Program-made: the position numbers and the translations under genes
Shown here: piece after piece, positions 6,599-13,156 of the stretch
How positions within the stretch are numbered: the first letter of the stretch is position 1
Layout: each line of letters opens with the position of its first letter
Source of the DNA: JBDRGD01 sp043818095
GTDB taxonomy: Bacteria > Chloroflexota > Dehalococcoidia > Dehalococcoidales > RBG-16-60-22
Assembly: GCA_043818095.1 (NCBI GenBank)
Contig: JBDRGD010000050.1
Location: forward strand, 1 to 15,171
Direction of reading: 5' to 3'
DNA length: 15,171 nt
The notes under the pieces: model-generated
The model's input: the letters and a program-made list of their open reading frames with translations, nothing else
What the model was told of the DNA's origin: nothing
The model's database searches: none

Positions 6599-6863
6599 AG
6601 TTTCCAGGTTCTCCGCTTTTCCTGATTCCCGTAACTCCCGCCCAGCATATCCTGCCGTCTTCCCACGCTGTCCTTTCCCGGGTGATTTTCTTGCGCCTCT
6701 GTTGTCGGAATATTGCTGATTTCTTGCTACTCCCGGAATCACCGTCTAACTGTTTACGCTGGAATCACAAAATCCTTTAAGAATACGTTGACTACTAAGT
6801 TAGATAAAAGGGATACTGGAGAATAGCTTAATACTTTTCATATGGTTTTGCCCGAGGAGGAAT
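6599..6863. other. dnaA-obg intergenic region
   Basis: This 265-base gap holds no gene. It contains two 8-base direct repeats GGAATCAC (6735-6742 and 6761-6768) and an imperfect pair TGATTTTCTTGC / TGATTTCTTGC (6683 and 6717), all upstream of the obg promoter. I see no TTATCCACA-type DnaA box and no convincing hairpin-plus-T-tract terminator for dnaA. Confidence 0.5.
6788..6817 (+). promoter_or_regulatory. Promoter for the obg-nadD operon
   Basis: TTGACT (6788-6793) and GATACT (6812-6817) are 18 bases apart. The -35 matches consensus at five positions and the -10 at four. Transcription from about 6824 would leave a leader of about 40 bases. Confidence 0.5.
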
Positions 6864-8123
6864 GTGTTCGACAGGGTAAATATCTACGTAAAGGCCGGTG
6901 ACGGCGGCGACGGCGCCATCACCTTCCGCAGGGAGAAGTTCGTTCCTTTCGGAGGTCCGGACGGCGGCGACGGCGGTAACGGTGGTAACGTCATCCTGAA
7001 AGCCGACCGCAGCGTGGAGAACCTGCTGAAGTACCGCCGGAAAAGGCATTTCCGGGCAGAGAACGGCGAGCCCGGTGCCCGGCAGAAGAAGCACGGTAAA
7101 AACGGCGGGGACCTGACGCTGGCGGTGCCGGTGGGGACCATCGTCCGGGAGCAGGATGAAGCGGGGTCGGCGCTGCTGGCGGACCTGAGTGAAGATGGCC
7201 GGGAGGTCGTTATCGCCCGCGGCGGAAAAGGGGGGTGGGGCAATACCCGCTACGCCAGCTCTACCAACCAGGCGCCGCAGATTGCCCAGAGCGGCAGCCG
7301 GGGGGAAGAAACATCCGTAGACCTGGAGGTGCGGCTTATCGCGGACGTGGGTATCGTCGGCTATCCCAACGCCGGGAAGTCCACGCTGCTGGCGGCGGTC
7401 TCTCACGCCCATCCCAAGATTGCCGGTTATCCCTTTACCACGCTGGAGCCGGCGCTGGGGGTGGTCGATACCGGCACGCGATCCTTCGTCATGGCGGAAA
7501 TCCCGGGGCTGATTGCCGGGGCGCACGAGGGGAAGGGCCTCGGCCACGATTTCCTGCAGCACGTCACCCGCACCCGGGTGCTGCTGCACCTGGTTGATGC
7601 CGCCACGCCGTTACCCCTGGAGGACTTCGCGCAGGTAAACCGGGAACTGGTGCTTTACGATACGGAACTGGCGCGAAAACCGCAAATCGTGGCGCTGAAC
7701 AAGATCGACCTCCCGGAGGCCGGTGACCGCCTGGCCCGCCTGAAAGAGGATTTTAAAAAAGCCGGGATGCGCGTCTACCCGGTTTCGGCGGAAAAGGGAG
7801 AGGGCGTCCGGGAGCTGGTGGCCGCGGTGGGGGAACTTCTCGACCGCGTCATGGCGGAGCAGCCCGCGGAGGATACCGGGGAAAAGGTCTTCCGTCCCCA
7901 GCCGGAACCGCGCGGGCATCGTGTCCGCCGGGAGGGGGACGTGTACGTGGTGGATATTCCCGAGCTGGCGCGACTGCGCTCCCGGGAAGGACAGGTCAGC
8001 GCCGAGCTCCGCCAGCAGCTCCGGCAACAGTTCGCCCGGATGGGCGTCCTCAAGGCGCTGGAATCGGCGGGGATTAAACCCGGGGACCGGGTGCGCTGCG
8101 GCGCACTGGAGTGGGAGTGGTAG
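6864..8123 (+). CDS. obg: GTPase Obg/CgtA
   Basis: Obg is an essential GTPase tied to assembly of the large ribosomal subunit and to stress control. The 419 residues contain the glycine-rich Obg fold (1-158: KAGDGGDG, FGGPDGGDGGNGG, GKGGWGN), the G domain (about 159-335) and a C-terminal OCT domain (about 350-419). In the G domain, G1 is GYPNAGKST with Lys172, switch I is GYPFTT, G3 is AEIPGLIAGA, G4 is NKID and G5 is SAEKGEG. The G3 motif has AEIPG where DIPG is more common. Translation starts at GTG 6864, because the nearby ATG at 6862 is out of frame; GAGGAGG ends 3 bases before the GTG. nadD follows after 4 bases. Confidence 0.96.
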   Translation: MFDRVNIYVKAGDGGDGAITFRREKFVPFGGPDGGDGGNGGNVILKADRSVENLLKYRRKRHFRAENGEPGARQKKHGKNGGDLTLAVPVGTIVREQDEAGSALLADLSEDGREVVIARGGKGGWGNTRYASSTNQAPQIAQSGSRGEETSVDLEVRLIADVGIVGYPNAGKSTLLAAVSHAHPKIAGYPFTTLEPALGVVDTGTRSFVMAEIPGLIAGAHEGKGLGHDFLQHVTRTRVLLHLVDAATPLPLEDFAQVNRELVLYDTELARKPQIVALNKIDLPEAGDRLARLKEDFKKAGMRVYPVSAEKGEGVRELVAAVGELLDRVMAEQPAEDTGEKVFRPQPEPRGHRVRREGDVYVVDIPELARLRSREGQVSAELRQQLRQQFARMGVLKALESAGIKPGDRVRCGALEWEW

Positions 8124-8127
8124 ACAT

Positions 8128-8739
8128 ATGAACGTGGGCATTTTCGGGGGGACTTTCGACCCCATTCACAACGGCCACCTCGCCATCGCGGAGGAGGCCC
8201 GGACACAGCTGGGGCTGGCGAAGGTCTACCTTGTCCCGGCGGGTATCCCCTGGCAGAAAGAGGAAGGGGGGCGGGAGATTACCGTGGCGGAGCACCGCCT
8301 GGAGATGGTACGCCTTGCCGTGGCGGACAACACCTGCTTCGGGATATCCGAAATGGAGATTGAGCGGCCCGGGCCCAGCTACACCATCGATACTGTCATC
8401 ACCATTCAGGAAAAGCTCGGCAGCGAGGCGGTGCTTTATCTTATCCTAGGCTGGGACAGCCTGGAACAGTTACCGGAATGGCATGAGGCGGCGGACCTCG
8501 TGCAGCGCTGCTACCTGGTGGCGGCGCCCCGCCCCGGCTACCGCCGCCCGGACCTGAAGAAGCTGGAGAAACGTCTCCCCGGAATCTCCGGGAAGGTGAT
8601 GCTGATGGCGAAGCCGCGTATGTCCGTCAGCTCTACCGAGATACGGGAACGCCTGGCCCGCGGCCTTTCCGCGCGCCACCTTATCCCGGAGACGGTCAAC
8701 CGCTACATCCGCCGGCACCACCTTTACGAGGATAGATAG
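8128..8739 (+). CDS. nadD: Nicotinate-nucleotide adenylyltransferase
   Basis: NadD joins nicotinate mononucleotide and ATP to deamido-NAD, the step before NAD synthetase. The 203-residue protein starts MNVGIFGGTFDPIHNGHL, with the HxGH nucleotidyltransferase motif at 14-17. It then has PGPSYTIDT, LILGWDSLEQLPEW, and the closing VSSTEIRERL motif that binds the ATP phosphates. The usual PPHK segment reads PWQK here. The ATG at 8128 is chosen over upstream in-frame starts, since those would run through obg and lack family sequence; GGAGTGG at the end of obg serves as ribosome site. obg-nadD is a common bacterial neighbour pair. Confidence 0.95.
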   Translation: MNVGIFGGTFDPIHNGHLAIAEEARTQLGLAKVYLVPAGIPWQKEEGGREITVAEHRLEMVRLAVADNTCFGISEMEIERPGPSYTIDTVITIQEKLGSEAVLYLILGWDSLEQLPEWHEAADLVQRCYLVAAPRPGYRRPDLKKLEKRLPGISGKVMLMAKPRMSVSSTEIRERLARGLSARHLIPETVNRYIRRHHLYEDR

Positions 8740-8744
8740 GAGGG
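8738..8744 (+). promoter_or_regulatory. Ribosome site deciding a TTG start
   Basis: AGGAGGG overlaps the last bases of nadD and lies 6 bases before TTG 8751. No ATG or GTG occurs in frame before the conserved KALGIVGSPRKNGNT sequence, so TTG is the start. Confidence 0.75.
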
Positions 8745-8750
8745 CAAGAG

Positions 8751-9314
8751 TTGAAAGCACTGGGAATCGTCGGCAGCCCCCGGAAAAACGGCAATACCGA
8801 TACGCTGATGAAACATACCCTGAAAGCCATCGCGGCAGAGGGCCTGGAAACGGAGCTCGTCCGCCTCGCGGACTATGACATCCGCCCGTGTGACGGCTGC
8901 CAGGTCTGCCGCCAGGGAAAACCCTGTCCCATCGATGACGACCTCATGACGGTCTACCGGAAAGCCCTGGCGTCCGACGCCGTCATCATCGGAGCGCCGG
9001 TCTATTTCGGCTCGGCGAACTCGCTGACCAAGGCTTTCCTGGAACGGACCGGCGCCATCGACCGGCCCGGGGCAGGGCTGCGGGGCAAGGTCGGCGGTCC
9101 GCTGGTGGTCGCCCGCCGCGCCGGGAAGACCTTCACCTTCGCCGAGATAATGTACTGGTTCCACATCCTGGGCTTTTTCATGCCCGGCTCTTCCTACTGG
9201 AACGTCGCCGTTGGCCGGGAGAAGGGGGAAGTCCGGAAGGACACCGAGGGCATGGAGACCGCCTGGAACTTCGGCAAGAACGTCGCCTTCCTGGTGAAGA
9301 AGTTACAGGCCTGA
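8751..9314 (+). CDS. Iron-sulfur flavoprotein (Isf-like, flavodoxin/NADPH-dependent FMN reductase fold)
   Basis: The 187-residue protein has the FMN-phosphate loop GSPRKNGNT (8-16), the flavodoxin-fold APVYFGSANS segment, and a compact cysteine motif Cys47-X2-Cys50-X2-Cys53-X5-Cys59. That spacing matches the 4Fe-4S motif of the Methanosarcina iron-sulfur flavoprotein Isf, which takes electrons from ferredoxin and can reduce oxygen or peroxide in anaerobes. It lies 11 bases after nadD and probably shares its transcript. Nothing in the neighbourhood fixes its electron acceptor. Family assignment is strong; role in oxidative-stress defence is inference. Confidence 0.88.
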   Translation: MKALGIVGSPRKNGNTDTLMKHTLKAIAAEGLETELVRLADYDIRPCDGCQVCRQGKPCPIDDDLMTVYRKALASDAVIIGAPVYFGSANSLTKAFLERTGAIDRPGAGLRGKVGGPLVVARRAGKTFTFAEIMYWFHILGFFMPGSSYWNVAVGREKGEVRKDTEGMETAWNFGKNVAFLVKKLQA

Positions 9315-9319
9315 AAGGG

Positions 9320-9338
9320 TCCCGGGTATTCTCCGGGA
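9320..9338 (+). terminator. Hairpin after the iron-sulfur flavoprotein gene
   Basis: TCCCGG (9320-9325) and CCGGGA (9333-9338) form a 6-pair G+C stem with a 7-base loop, six bases past the stop codon. No T tract follows. A second small hairpin GGGG-AAG-CCCC followed by TTATTTT at 9410-9427 could be the actual intrinsic terminator. Confidence 0.35.
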
Positions 9339-9456
9339 ACGGCCTGAGAGCCCGCCAGAGCGGTGTGGCGCCTTTTAAGGGGGCCAGAAATAGATTGATA
9401 TTAAACCGCGGGGAAGCCCCTTATTTTCGGGTCTGGGGGGCTTGAATGAAGCGGGC

Positions 9457-9543
9457 TGGTGCCGAGGGGGAGATTTGAACTCCCACGAGCTTACGCTCAC
9501 CACCCCCTCAAGATGGCGTGTCTACCGATTCCACCACCTCGGC
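9457..9543 (-). tRNA. tRNA-Leu, anticodon GAG
   Basis: Read on the minus strand, acceptor GCCGAGG (9543-9537) pairs with CCTCGGC (9467-9461), then discriminator A and an encoded CCA (9459-9457). It has the long variable arm of a class II tRNA (GGTGAGCGTAAGCTCG region). The anticodon stem CCATC/GGTGG-type pairing encloses anticodon GAG at 9509-9507, which reads CUC and CUU. It lies 4 bases after tRNA-Trp and shares its promoter. Confidence 0.96.
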
Positions 9544-9547
9544 GCGA

Positions 9548-9623
9548 TGGCAGGAGTGCGAGGATTCGAACCCCGGACCGGCGGTTTTGGAGACCGCTGC
9601 TCTACCAACTGAGCTACACTCCT
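9548..9623 (-). tRNA. tRNA-Trp, anticodon CCA
   Basis: Acceptor AGGAGTG (9623-9617) pairs with CACTCCT (9558-9552), then discriminator G and an encoded CCA (9550-9548). D arm GCTCAGTTGGTAGAGC, anticodon stem GCGGT/ACCGC with loop CTCCAAA, and T arm GGTTCGAATCC are all canonical. Anticodon CCA at 9590-9588 reads UGG. Confidence 0.97.
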
Positions 9624-9634
9624 GCGCCCTCAGG

Positions 9635-9663
9635 ATTATATTTCATTTTAGCACAATGTTCAA
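9635..9663 (-). promoter_or_regulatory. Promoter for the tRNA-Trp/tRNA-Leu pair
   Basis: On the minus strand TTGAAC (9663-9658) and a perfect TATAAT (9640-9635) are 17 bases apart. The -10 ends 11 bases before the tRNA-Trp 5' end. Confidence 0.75.
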
Positions 9664-9675
9664 CCCTGGCAGGGC

Positions 9676-9704
9676 TTGACAGCGGCGCAAATTGGTAATA
9701 TCAT
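9676..9704 (+). promoter_or_regulatory. Strong sigma-70-type promoter for the DUF4389 gene
   Basis: A perfect TTGACA (9676-9681) and TATCAT (9699-9704) are 17 bases apart, with a start near 9711, 22 bases before the ATG. It is back to back with the tRNA promoter. Confidence 0.75.
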
Positions 9705-9710
9705 TGCGCC
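9684..9710. promoter_or_regulatory. Inverted repeat over the -10 element, operator-like
   Basis: GGCGCAA (9684-9690) and TTGCGCC (9704-9710) form a perfect 7-base inverted repeat with a 13-base centre. It covers the spacer, the -10 and nearly the transcription start, a place where a bound dimer would block the promoter. Confidence 0.45.
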
Positions 9711-9732
9711 ATCATGAGCAGGAGGTGCGACC

Positions 9733-10362
9733 ATGATAGATTATCCGGCCAAGCTTGACATTGATTACCCCGACCGCGACCTGAACCGGCTCACCACGTT
9801 CTTCCGGCTTATCGTAGTGATTCCCATCGCCATCATCATCGGGTTACTTATGGGTGGGGGAGGCAACGGCTCCGGCTGGGAGGACCAGATGGGCAAGAGC
9901 TGGAGTTACGGGGGCATCGGCCTGGTGGTTCTGCCCCTGGTGCTAATGATTCTCTTCCGGCAGAAATACCCGAAATGGTGGTACGACTGGAACCTGGCGC
10001 TGGTCCGTTTCAGCGTCCGGGTATGCGCTTATCTGGCACTGATGCGCGACGAGTATCCCTCCACCGACGAGGAGCAGGCGGTCCACCTCGATTTCGTCTA
10101 TCCCGACGTGCCTAAGGACCTCAACCGCTGGCTGCCCCTGGTCAAATGGTTCCTGGCGATACCTCATGTCTTTGTTCTTTTATTCCTTGGTATCGCTTTC
10201 GTTGTCTGCGTGGTGATTGCCTGGTTCGCCATCCTGTTTACCGGGCGCTACCCCAGGGGGCTGTTCGACTTTAACCTGAACGTGCTCCGCTGGGAGCTGC
10301 GGGTAGGGGCATACGCACTCCTGCTGGTTACGGACCGCTACCCGCCGTTCGCGCTGCAGTAA
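9733..10362 (+). CDS. DUF4389-type integral membrane protein
   Basis: This 209-residue membrane protein of unknown function resembles the DUF4389 family by its closing RYPRGLFDFNLNVLRW and TDRYPPF segments. Hydrophobic segments lie near 22-42, 61-78 and 137-168, with amphipathic stretches between. It is built as two related halves. DLNRLTTFFRLIVVIPIAI (16-34) resembles DLNRWLPLVKWFLAIP (128-143), and YPKWWYDWNLALVRFSVRV resembles YPRGLFDFNLNVLRWELRV. AGGAGG sits 7 bases before the ATG. It has its own strong promoter with an operator-like palindrome, and no obvious partner gene. Its function cannot be told from the sequence. Confidence 0.85.
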   Translation: MIDYPAKLDIDYPDRDLNRLTTFFRLIVVIPIAIIIGLLMGGGGNGSGWEDQMGKSWSYGGIGLVVLPLVLMILFRQKYPKWWYDWNLALVRFSVRVCAYLALMRDEYPSTDEEQAVHLDFVYPDVPKDLNRWLPLVKWFLAIPHVFVLLFLGIAFVVCVVIAWFAILFTGRYPRGLFDFNLNVLRWELRVGAYALLLVTDRYPPFALQ

Positions 10363-10414
10363 GTGCGTAACTGCGCCGATGAGTAACTGCGTAAGTGAGT
10401 AATTGCGCAATAAC
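10359..10414 (+). repeat. Octanucleotide tandem array, copy 3
   Basis: Seven 8-base units run in perfect phase, starting within the last codons of the DUF4389 gene. Five begin with GTAA: GTAAGTGC (10359), GTAACTGC (10367 and 10383), GTAAGTGA (10391) and GTAATTGC (10399). The third unit (GCCGATGA) and the last (GCAATAAC) are degenerate. The consensus is GTAAYTGC, shared with 3126-3165 and 3892-3915. Confidence 0.65.
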
Positions 10415-10434
10415 GGGGCCGGCATCAGTCCCTC

Positions 10435-10463
10435 TTGACGCCAGCCCGGCGCCGCGCTACGCT
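10435..10463 (+). promoter_or_regulatory. Candidate promoter for the site-2 protease gene
   Basis: TTGACG (10435-10440) and TACGCT (10458-10463) are 17 bases apart; the -10 is weak. The palindrome ACGCT-T-AGCGT (10459-10469) overlaps the -10 and could be an operator or a short hairpin. Confidence 0.4.
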
Positions 10464-10500
10464 TAGCGTGTCACCGTAATAACATAAAGAGGAGCACACC

Positions 10501-11667
10501 ATCAAAGGCGGCTTTCGTATCGGGCGGCTTTTCGGCATCGAGATCGGCGTCCACTACACGTGGTTCCTGGCGCTGCTGCTCATCGCCTGGTCCCTGGCGC
10601 AGGGGCTGTTTCAACAGCAGCATCCCGCCTGGAGCCCGGCCACCAGCTGGTCGTTGGGGGTGGCCGCTGCCCTGCTCCTTTTTATCTCCGTGCTGCTGCA
10701 CGAGCTGGCGCATTCCCTGGTGGCGCGCGCCCGGGGGCTGCCGGTGGACGGGATTACCCTCTTCATTTTCGGCGGTGTGAGCAACCTGCAGGAAGAGCCG
10801 GAAAGCCCCGGCACGGAGTTCACCGTGGCGATTGTCGGCCCGGGCACGAGCATCGTCCTGGGGCTCCTGCTGTGGGGCGTCGCCAACCTCCTTACCGGCC
10901 GCCCGGTGCCTTTCGGCGGACTGCTGGTCGGTTCCGTGTTCGCCACGCCGCTGGAGGCCCTCGTCGGCTACCTGGCTTTCATCAATATCGCCCTGGGTAT
11001 CTTTAATCTCCTCCCCGGCTTTCCCCTGGACGGCGGCCGGGTGCTGCGTTCGATTATCTGGGGTACCACCGGGAAGCTGGTCCGTGCCACGAACATCGCC
11101 GCGACGGTGGGCCGGATTGCCGGCTGGGCCCTGATTGCCTACGGTCTGTACCAGGTGCTGCTGACGGGGAATTTCCTCGGCGGGCTGTGGGTCGCCTTTA
11201 TCGGCTGGTTTCTCTCCAGCGCGGCGGACTCCAGCCGCCGGGAAGTTACCCTGCGGGAGCATCTCACCGGGATACCGGTCAGCCGGGTGCTGGTCCCCAG
11301 ACGGGAGACCGTCAGCCCGGAGATGATGGTGTCGCAGCTGGTCAGTGACGTCTTTTTCCGGGAGCAGCGCCGGGCCGTCCCGGTGGGCCGGGAGGACCGG
11401 CTGGCGGGTATCGTGACCCTGGAAGACGTGAAAAAGCTGCCCCAGGAGAAGTGGTTCCAGACCGCGGTGGCGGACATCATGACCCGCGAGCCCCTTTACA
11501 GCGTTTCCCCGGAAGACGACCTGAACACGGCCTTCCACATGCTGGCGCAGCATGACATCAACCAGGTCCTGGTGCTCCGGCAGGGCAGGCTGGAGGGCGT
11601 CGTCAGCCGCGCGGACATCATCCGCTTCCTCCAGCTCAGCCAGGAACTGGGCAGCGGGAAGCGGTAA
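10501..11667 (+). CDS. Site-2 protease family (M50) metalloprotease with two CBS domains, apparent ATC start
   Basis: The protein (388 residues) is a polytopic zinc protease that cuts within the membrane. The zinc site is HELAH (His67-Glu68, His71) and the third ligand is Asp177 in NLLPGFPLDGGR. Several hydrophobic segments lie before residue 225. Two CBS domains (about 259-320 and 325-382) fill the C-terminus and probably sense an adenine nucleotide. The frame opens after a stop at 10480-10482. The only well-placed ribosome site, GAGGAG (10489-10494), is 6 bases before ATC 10501, giving (M)KGGFRIGRLFGIEIGVH, the usual N-terminus of this family. No ATG, GTG or TTG occurs in frame until TTG 10654, which would remove the first membrane segment. 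So an AUC start, or a base change in this assembly, is likely. Confidence 0.88.
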   Translation: MKGGFRIGRLFGIEIGVHYTWFLALLLIAWSLAQGLFQQQHPAWSPATSWSLGVAAALLLFISVLLHELAHSLVARARGLPVDGITLFIFGGVSNLQEEPESPGTEFTVAIVGPGTSIVLGLLLWGVANLLTGRPVPFGGLLVGSVFATPLEALVGYLAFINIALGIFNLLPGFPLDGGRVLRSIIWGTTGKLVRATNIAATVGRIAGWALIAYGLYQVLLTGNFLGGLWVAFIGWFLSSAADSSRREVTLREHLTGIPVSRVLVPRRETVSPEMMVSQLVSDVFFREQRRAVPVGREDRLAGIVTLEDVKKLPQEKWFQTAVADIMTREPLYSVSPEDDLNTAFHMLAQHDINQVLVLRQGRLEGVVSRADIIRFLQLSQELGSGKR

Positions 11668-11679
11668 CGCCGCCCTGAA

Positions 11680-11709
11680 TTGACGCCCGTTCGCCAACGA
11701 TGCTAAAAT
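11680..11709 (+). promoter_or_regulatory. Promoter for the kor operon
   Basis: TTGACG (11680-11685) and TAAAAT (11704-11709) are 18 bases apart, each matching consensus at five positions. The predicted start near 11716 excludes the in-frame ATG at 11700 as the korD start. Confidence 0.6.
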
Positions 11710-11747
11710 TATCTGTAGCCTTTTGTCGGCGGCAGAGCGGCCTCCGA

Positions 11748-12002
11748 GTGGAGAAGAACCTGAACCAGAATCGTTTCCATTCCGGTAATTACCGGGTTTG
11801 TGTGCTTAAAGAGCGGTGCAAGGGATGCAGTTTCTGCATTGACTTTTGCCCGCAGCATACCCTGGTGCGCTCTAACGAGCTTAACAGCCACGGCTATCAC
11901 GTGGTCTACCAGGACGATGACGGGCACTGCACGGGCTGCGAGATGTGCACCATGATCTGCCCCGAGTTTGCCCTGGACGTGGTCAAGGAGAGTGAGGAAT
12001 AG
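11748..12002 (+). CDS. korD: 2-oxoacid:ferredoxin oxidoreductase delta subunit, 2x[4Fe-4S] ferredoxin
   Basis: KorD carries electrons between the thiamine-diphosphate subunits and the external ferredoxin. The 84-residue product has two CX2CX2CX3CP motifs: Cys24, 27, 30, 34 in RCKGCSFCIDFCP and Cys61, 64, 67, 71 in CTGCEMCTMICP, each for one 4Fe-4S cluster. The start is placed at GTG 11748. The frame is open back to ATG 11700, but that codon lies over the kor promoter -10. No good ribosome site precedes the GTG, so the start is uncertain by several codons. A perfect 14-base palindrome (11782-11795) lies within codons 12-16. It is first of four subunit genes, 2 bases ahead of korA. Confidence 0.88.
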   Translation: MEKNLNQNRFHSGNYRVCVLKERCKGCSFCIDFCPQHTLVRSNELNSHGYHVVYQDDDGHCTGCEMCTMICPEFALDVVKESEE

Positions 12003-12004
12003 GC

Positions 12005-13156
12005 TTGCCAGAAGAACGCTTCCTTACCGGCGAGTATTTCATGAGCGGCGACGACGCCTGCGCCGAGGGTGCGATTTGCGCCGGCTGCCGCTTCTTTGCC
12101 GGCTATCCCATCACCCCGGCGACGGAGATTGCCGAGCGCATGGCGGACCGTCTGCCGGAGGTCAACGGCAACTACATCCAGATGGAGGACGAGCTGGCGT
12201 CCATGGCGGCGATCCTGGGGGCTTCCTGGGCGGGGGTCAAGGCGATGACCTCCACCTCCGGTCCCGGGTTCAGCCTGATGATGGAGAACATCGGGCTGGG
12301 GGTGATGCTGGAGACGCCCTGCGTGGTGGTGAACATGCAGCGGGGCGGTCCCTCCACGGGGCTGCCCACGCTTACCGGGCAGGGGGACATGATGCAGGCG
12401 CGCTGGGGCAGCCACGGCAGCTACAGCATCATCGCACTTTCCCCCAACTCCCCTCAGGAGCTGTTCGATCTTACCATCCGGGCGTTCAACCTGGCGGAGC
12501 AGTACCGCGTGCCCGTTTTCGTGATGGGGGAAGCGGCCACCGCCCACATGTATGAGAAGGTGGTCATCCCTCCCATTGACGAGATTGAAATCTGGAACCG
12601 GCGCAAGCCCCTGGTGCCTCCCTGGGAATACAAGCCCTTCGAGCCGGACTTCGACCTGGTGCCCGCGATGGCGGTGGCCGGCGAAGGCTACCATTTCCAC
12701 GTCACCGGCCTGACCCATGACGAAAGGGGTTACCCCGCCAGCAGCGTGGAAGCGCAGGACAAGCTGGTGCGGCGACTTGTCGACAAAATCGAGAAAAACA
12801 GCGACAAGATCATCGAAATCCAGGAGGACCAGGTGGACGGGGCGGAGATTATCGTCTGCGTTTACGGCATCACTTCCCGCGTGGCCAACATCGCGGTGGA
12901 GCGGGCGCGCCGGGAGGGCCTCAAGGTGGGCCTGCTGCGGCTGATTACCGTCTGGCCCTTCCCGGAAGACCGGGTGCGGCAGATTTCCCGGCACGCGCGC
13001 GCCTTTGTCGTGCCGGAGAATAACTACGGGCAGATTGCCCTGGAAGTGGAACGCTGCGTGAGCAGCCGGGCGCCCACCATCCGCGTGCCCCACATGGGCG
13101 GCGGTGTCCACCGGCCGGAGGCTATCTTCCGGGCAATAGAGCGAGCGGCAAAATGA
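12005..13156 (+). CDS. korA: 2-oxoglutarate:ferredoxin oxidoreductase alpha subunit
   Basis: The alpha subunit forms part of the enzyme that interconverts 2-oxoglutarate and succinyl-CoA with ferredoxin, in either direction in anaerobes. The 383 residues include the pyrimidine-binding domain (AGCRFFAGYPITPATEIAE, QMEDELASMAAILGAS, TSTSGPGFSLM, RGGPSTGLPT) and a C-terminal domain II with VCVYGITSRVA and PENNYGQ. The length and separate gamma subunit fit the Kor group rather than pyruvate oxidoreductases, but other 2-oxoacids cannot be ruled out. TTG 12005 is taken as start, with GAGGAA 5 bases upstream; ATG 12041 is the alternative. It overlaps korB by 4 bases (ATGA). Confidence 0.93.
   Translation: MPEERFLTGEYFMSGDDACAEGAICAGCRFFAGYPITPATEIAERMADRLPEVNGNYIQMEDELASMAAILGASWAGVKAMTSTSGPGFSLMMENIGLGVMLETPCVVVNMQRGGPSTGLPTLTGQGDMMQARWGSHGSYSIIALSPNSPQELFDLTIRAFNLAEQYRVPVFVMGEAATAHMYEKVVIPPIDEIEIWNRRKPLVPPWEYKPFEPDFDLVPAMAVAGEGYHFHVTGLTHDERGYPASSVEAQDKLVRRLVDKIEKNSDKIIEIQEDQVDGAEIIVCVYGITSRVANIAVERARREGLKVGLLRLITVWPFPEDRVRQISRHARAFVVPENNYGQIALEVERCVSSRAPTIRVPHMGGGVHRPEAIFRAIERAAK

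Noticed and set aside
9459..9698. Plus-strand reading frame across the tRNA-Leu and tRNA-Trp genes
   Set aside because: It is the complement of the tRNA genes, a common false annotation; it also runs through both divergent promoter regions.
10471..11697. 408-codon minus-strand reading frame opposite the site-2 protease
   Set aside because: Rich in His, Gln, Arg and Pro with no recognisable motif; a shadow of high-GC third positions in the real gene, as are the long frames opposite korA (11906-13111), korB (13024-14001) and the mutase-like gene (444-1520).
11700..11747. ATG 11700 as the korD start
   Set aside because: It lies directly before the -10 hexamer of the predicted kor promoter and has no ribosome site; the residues added do not resemble KorD proteins.
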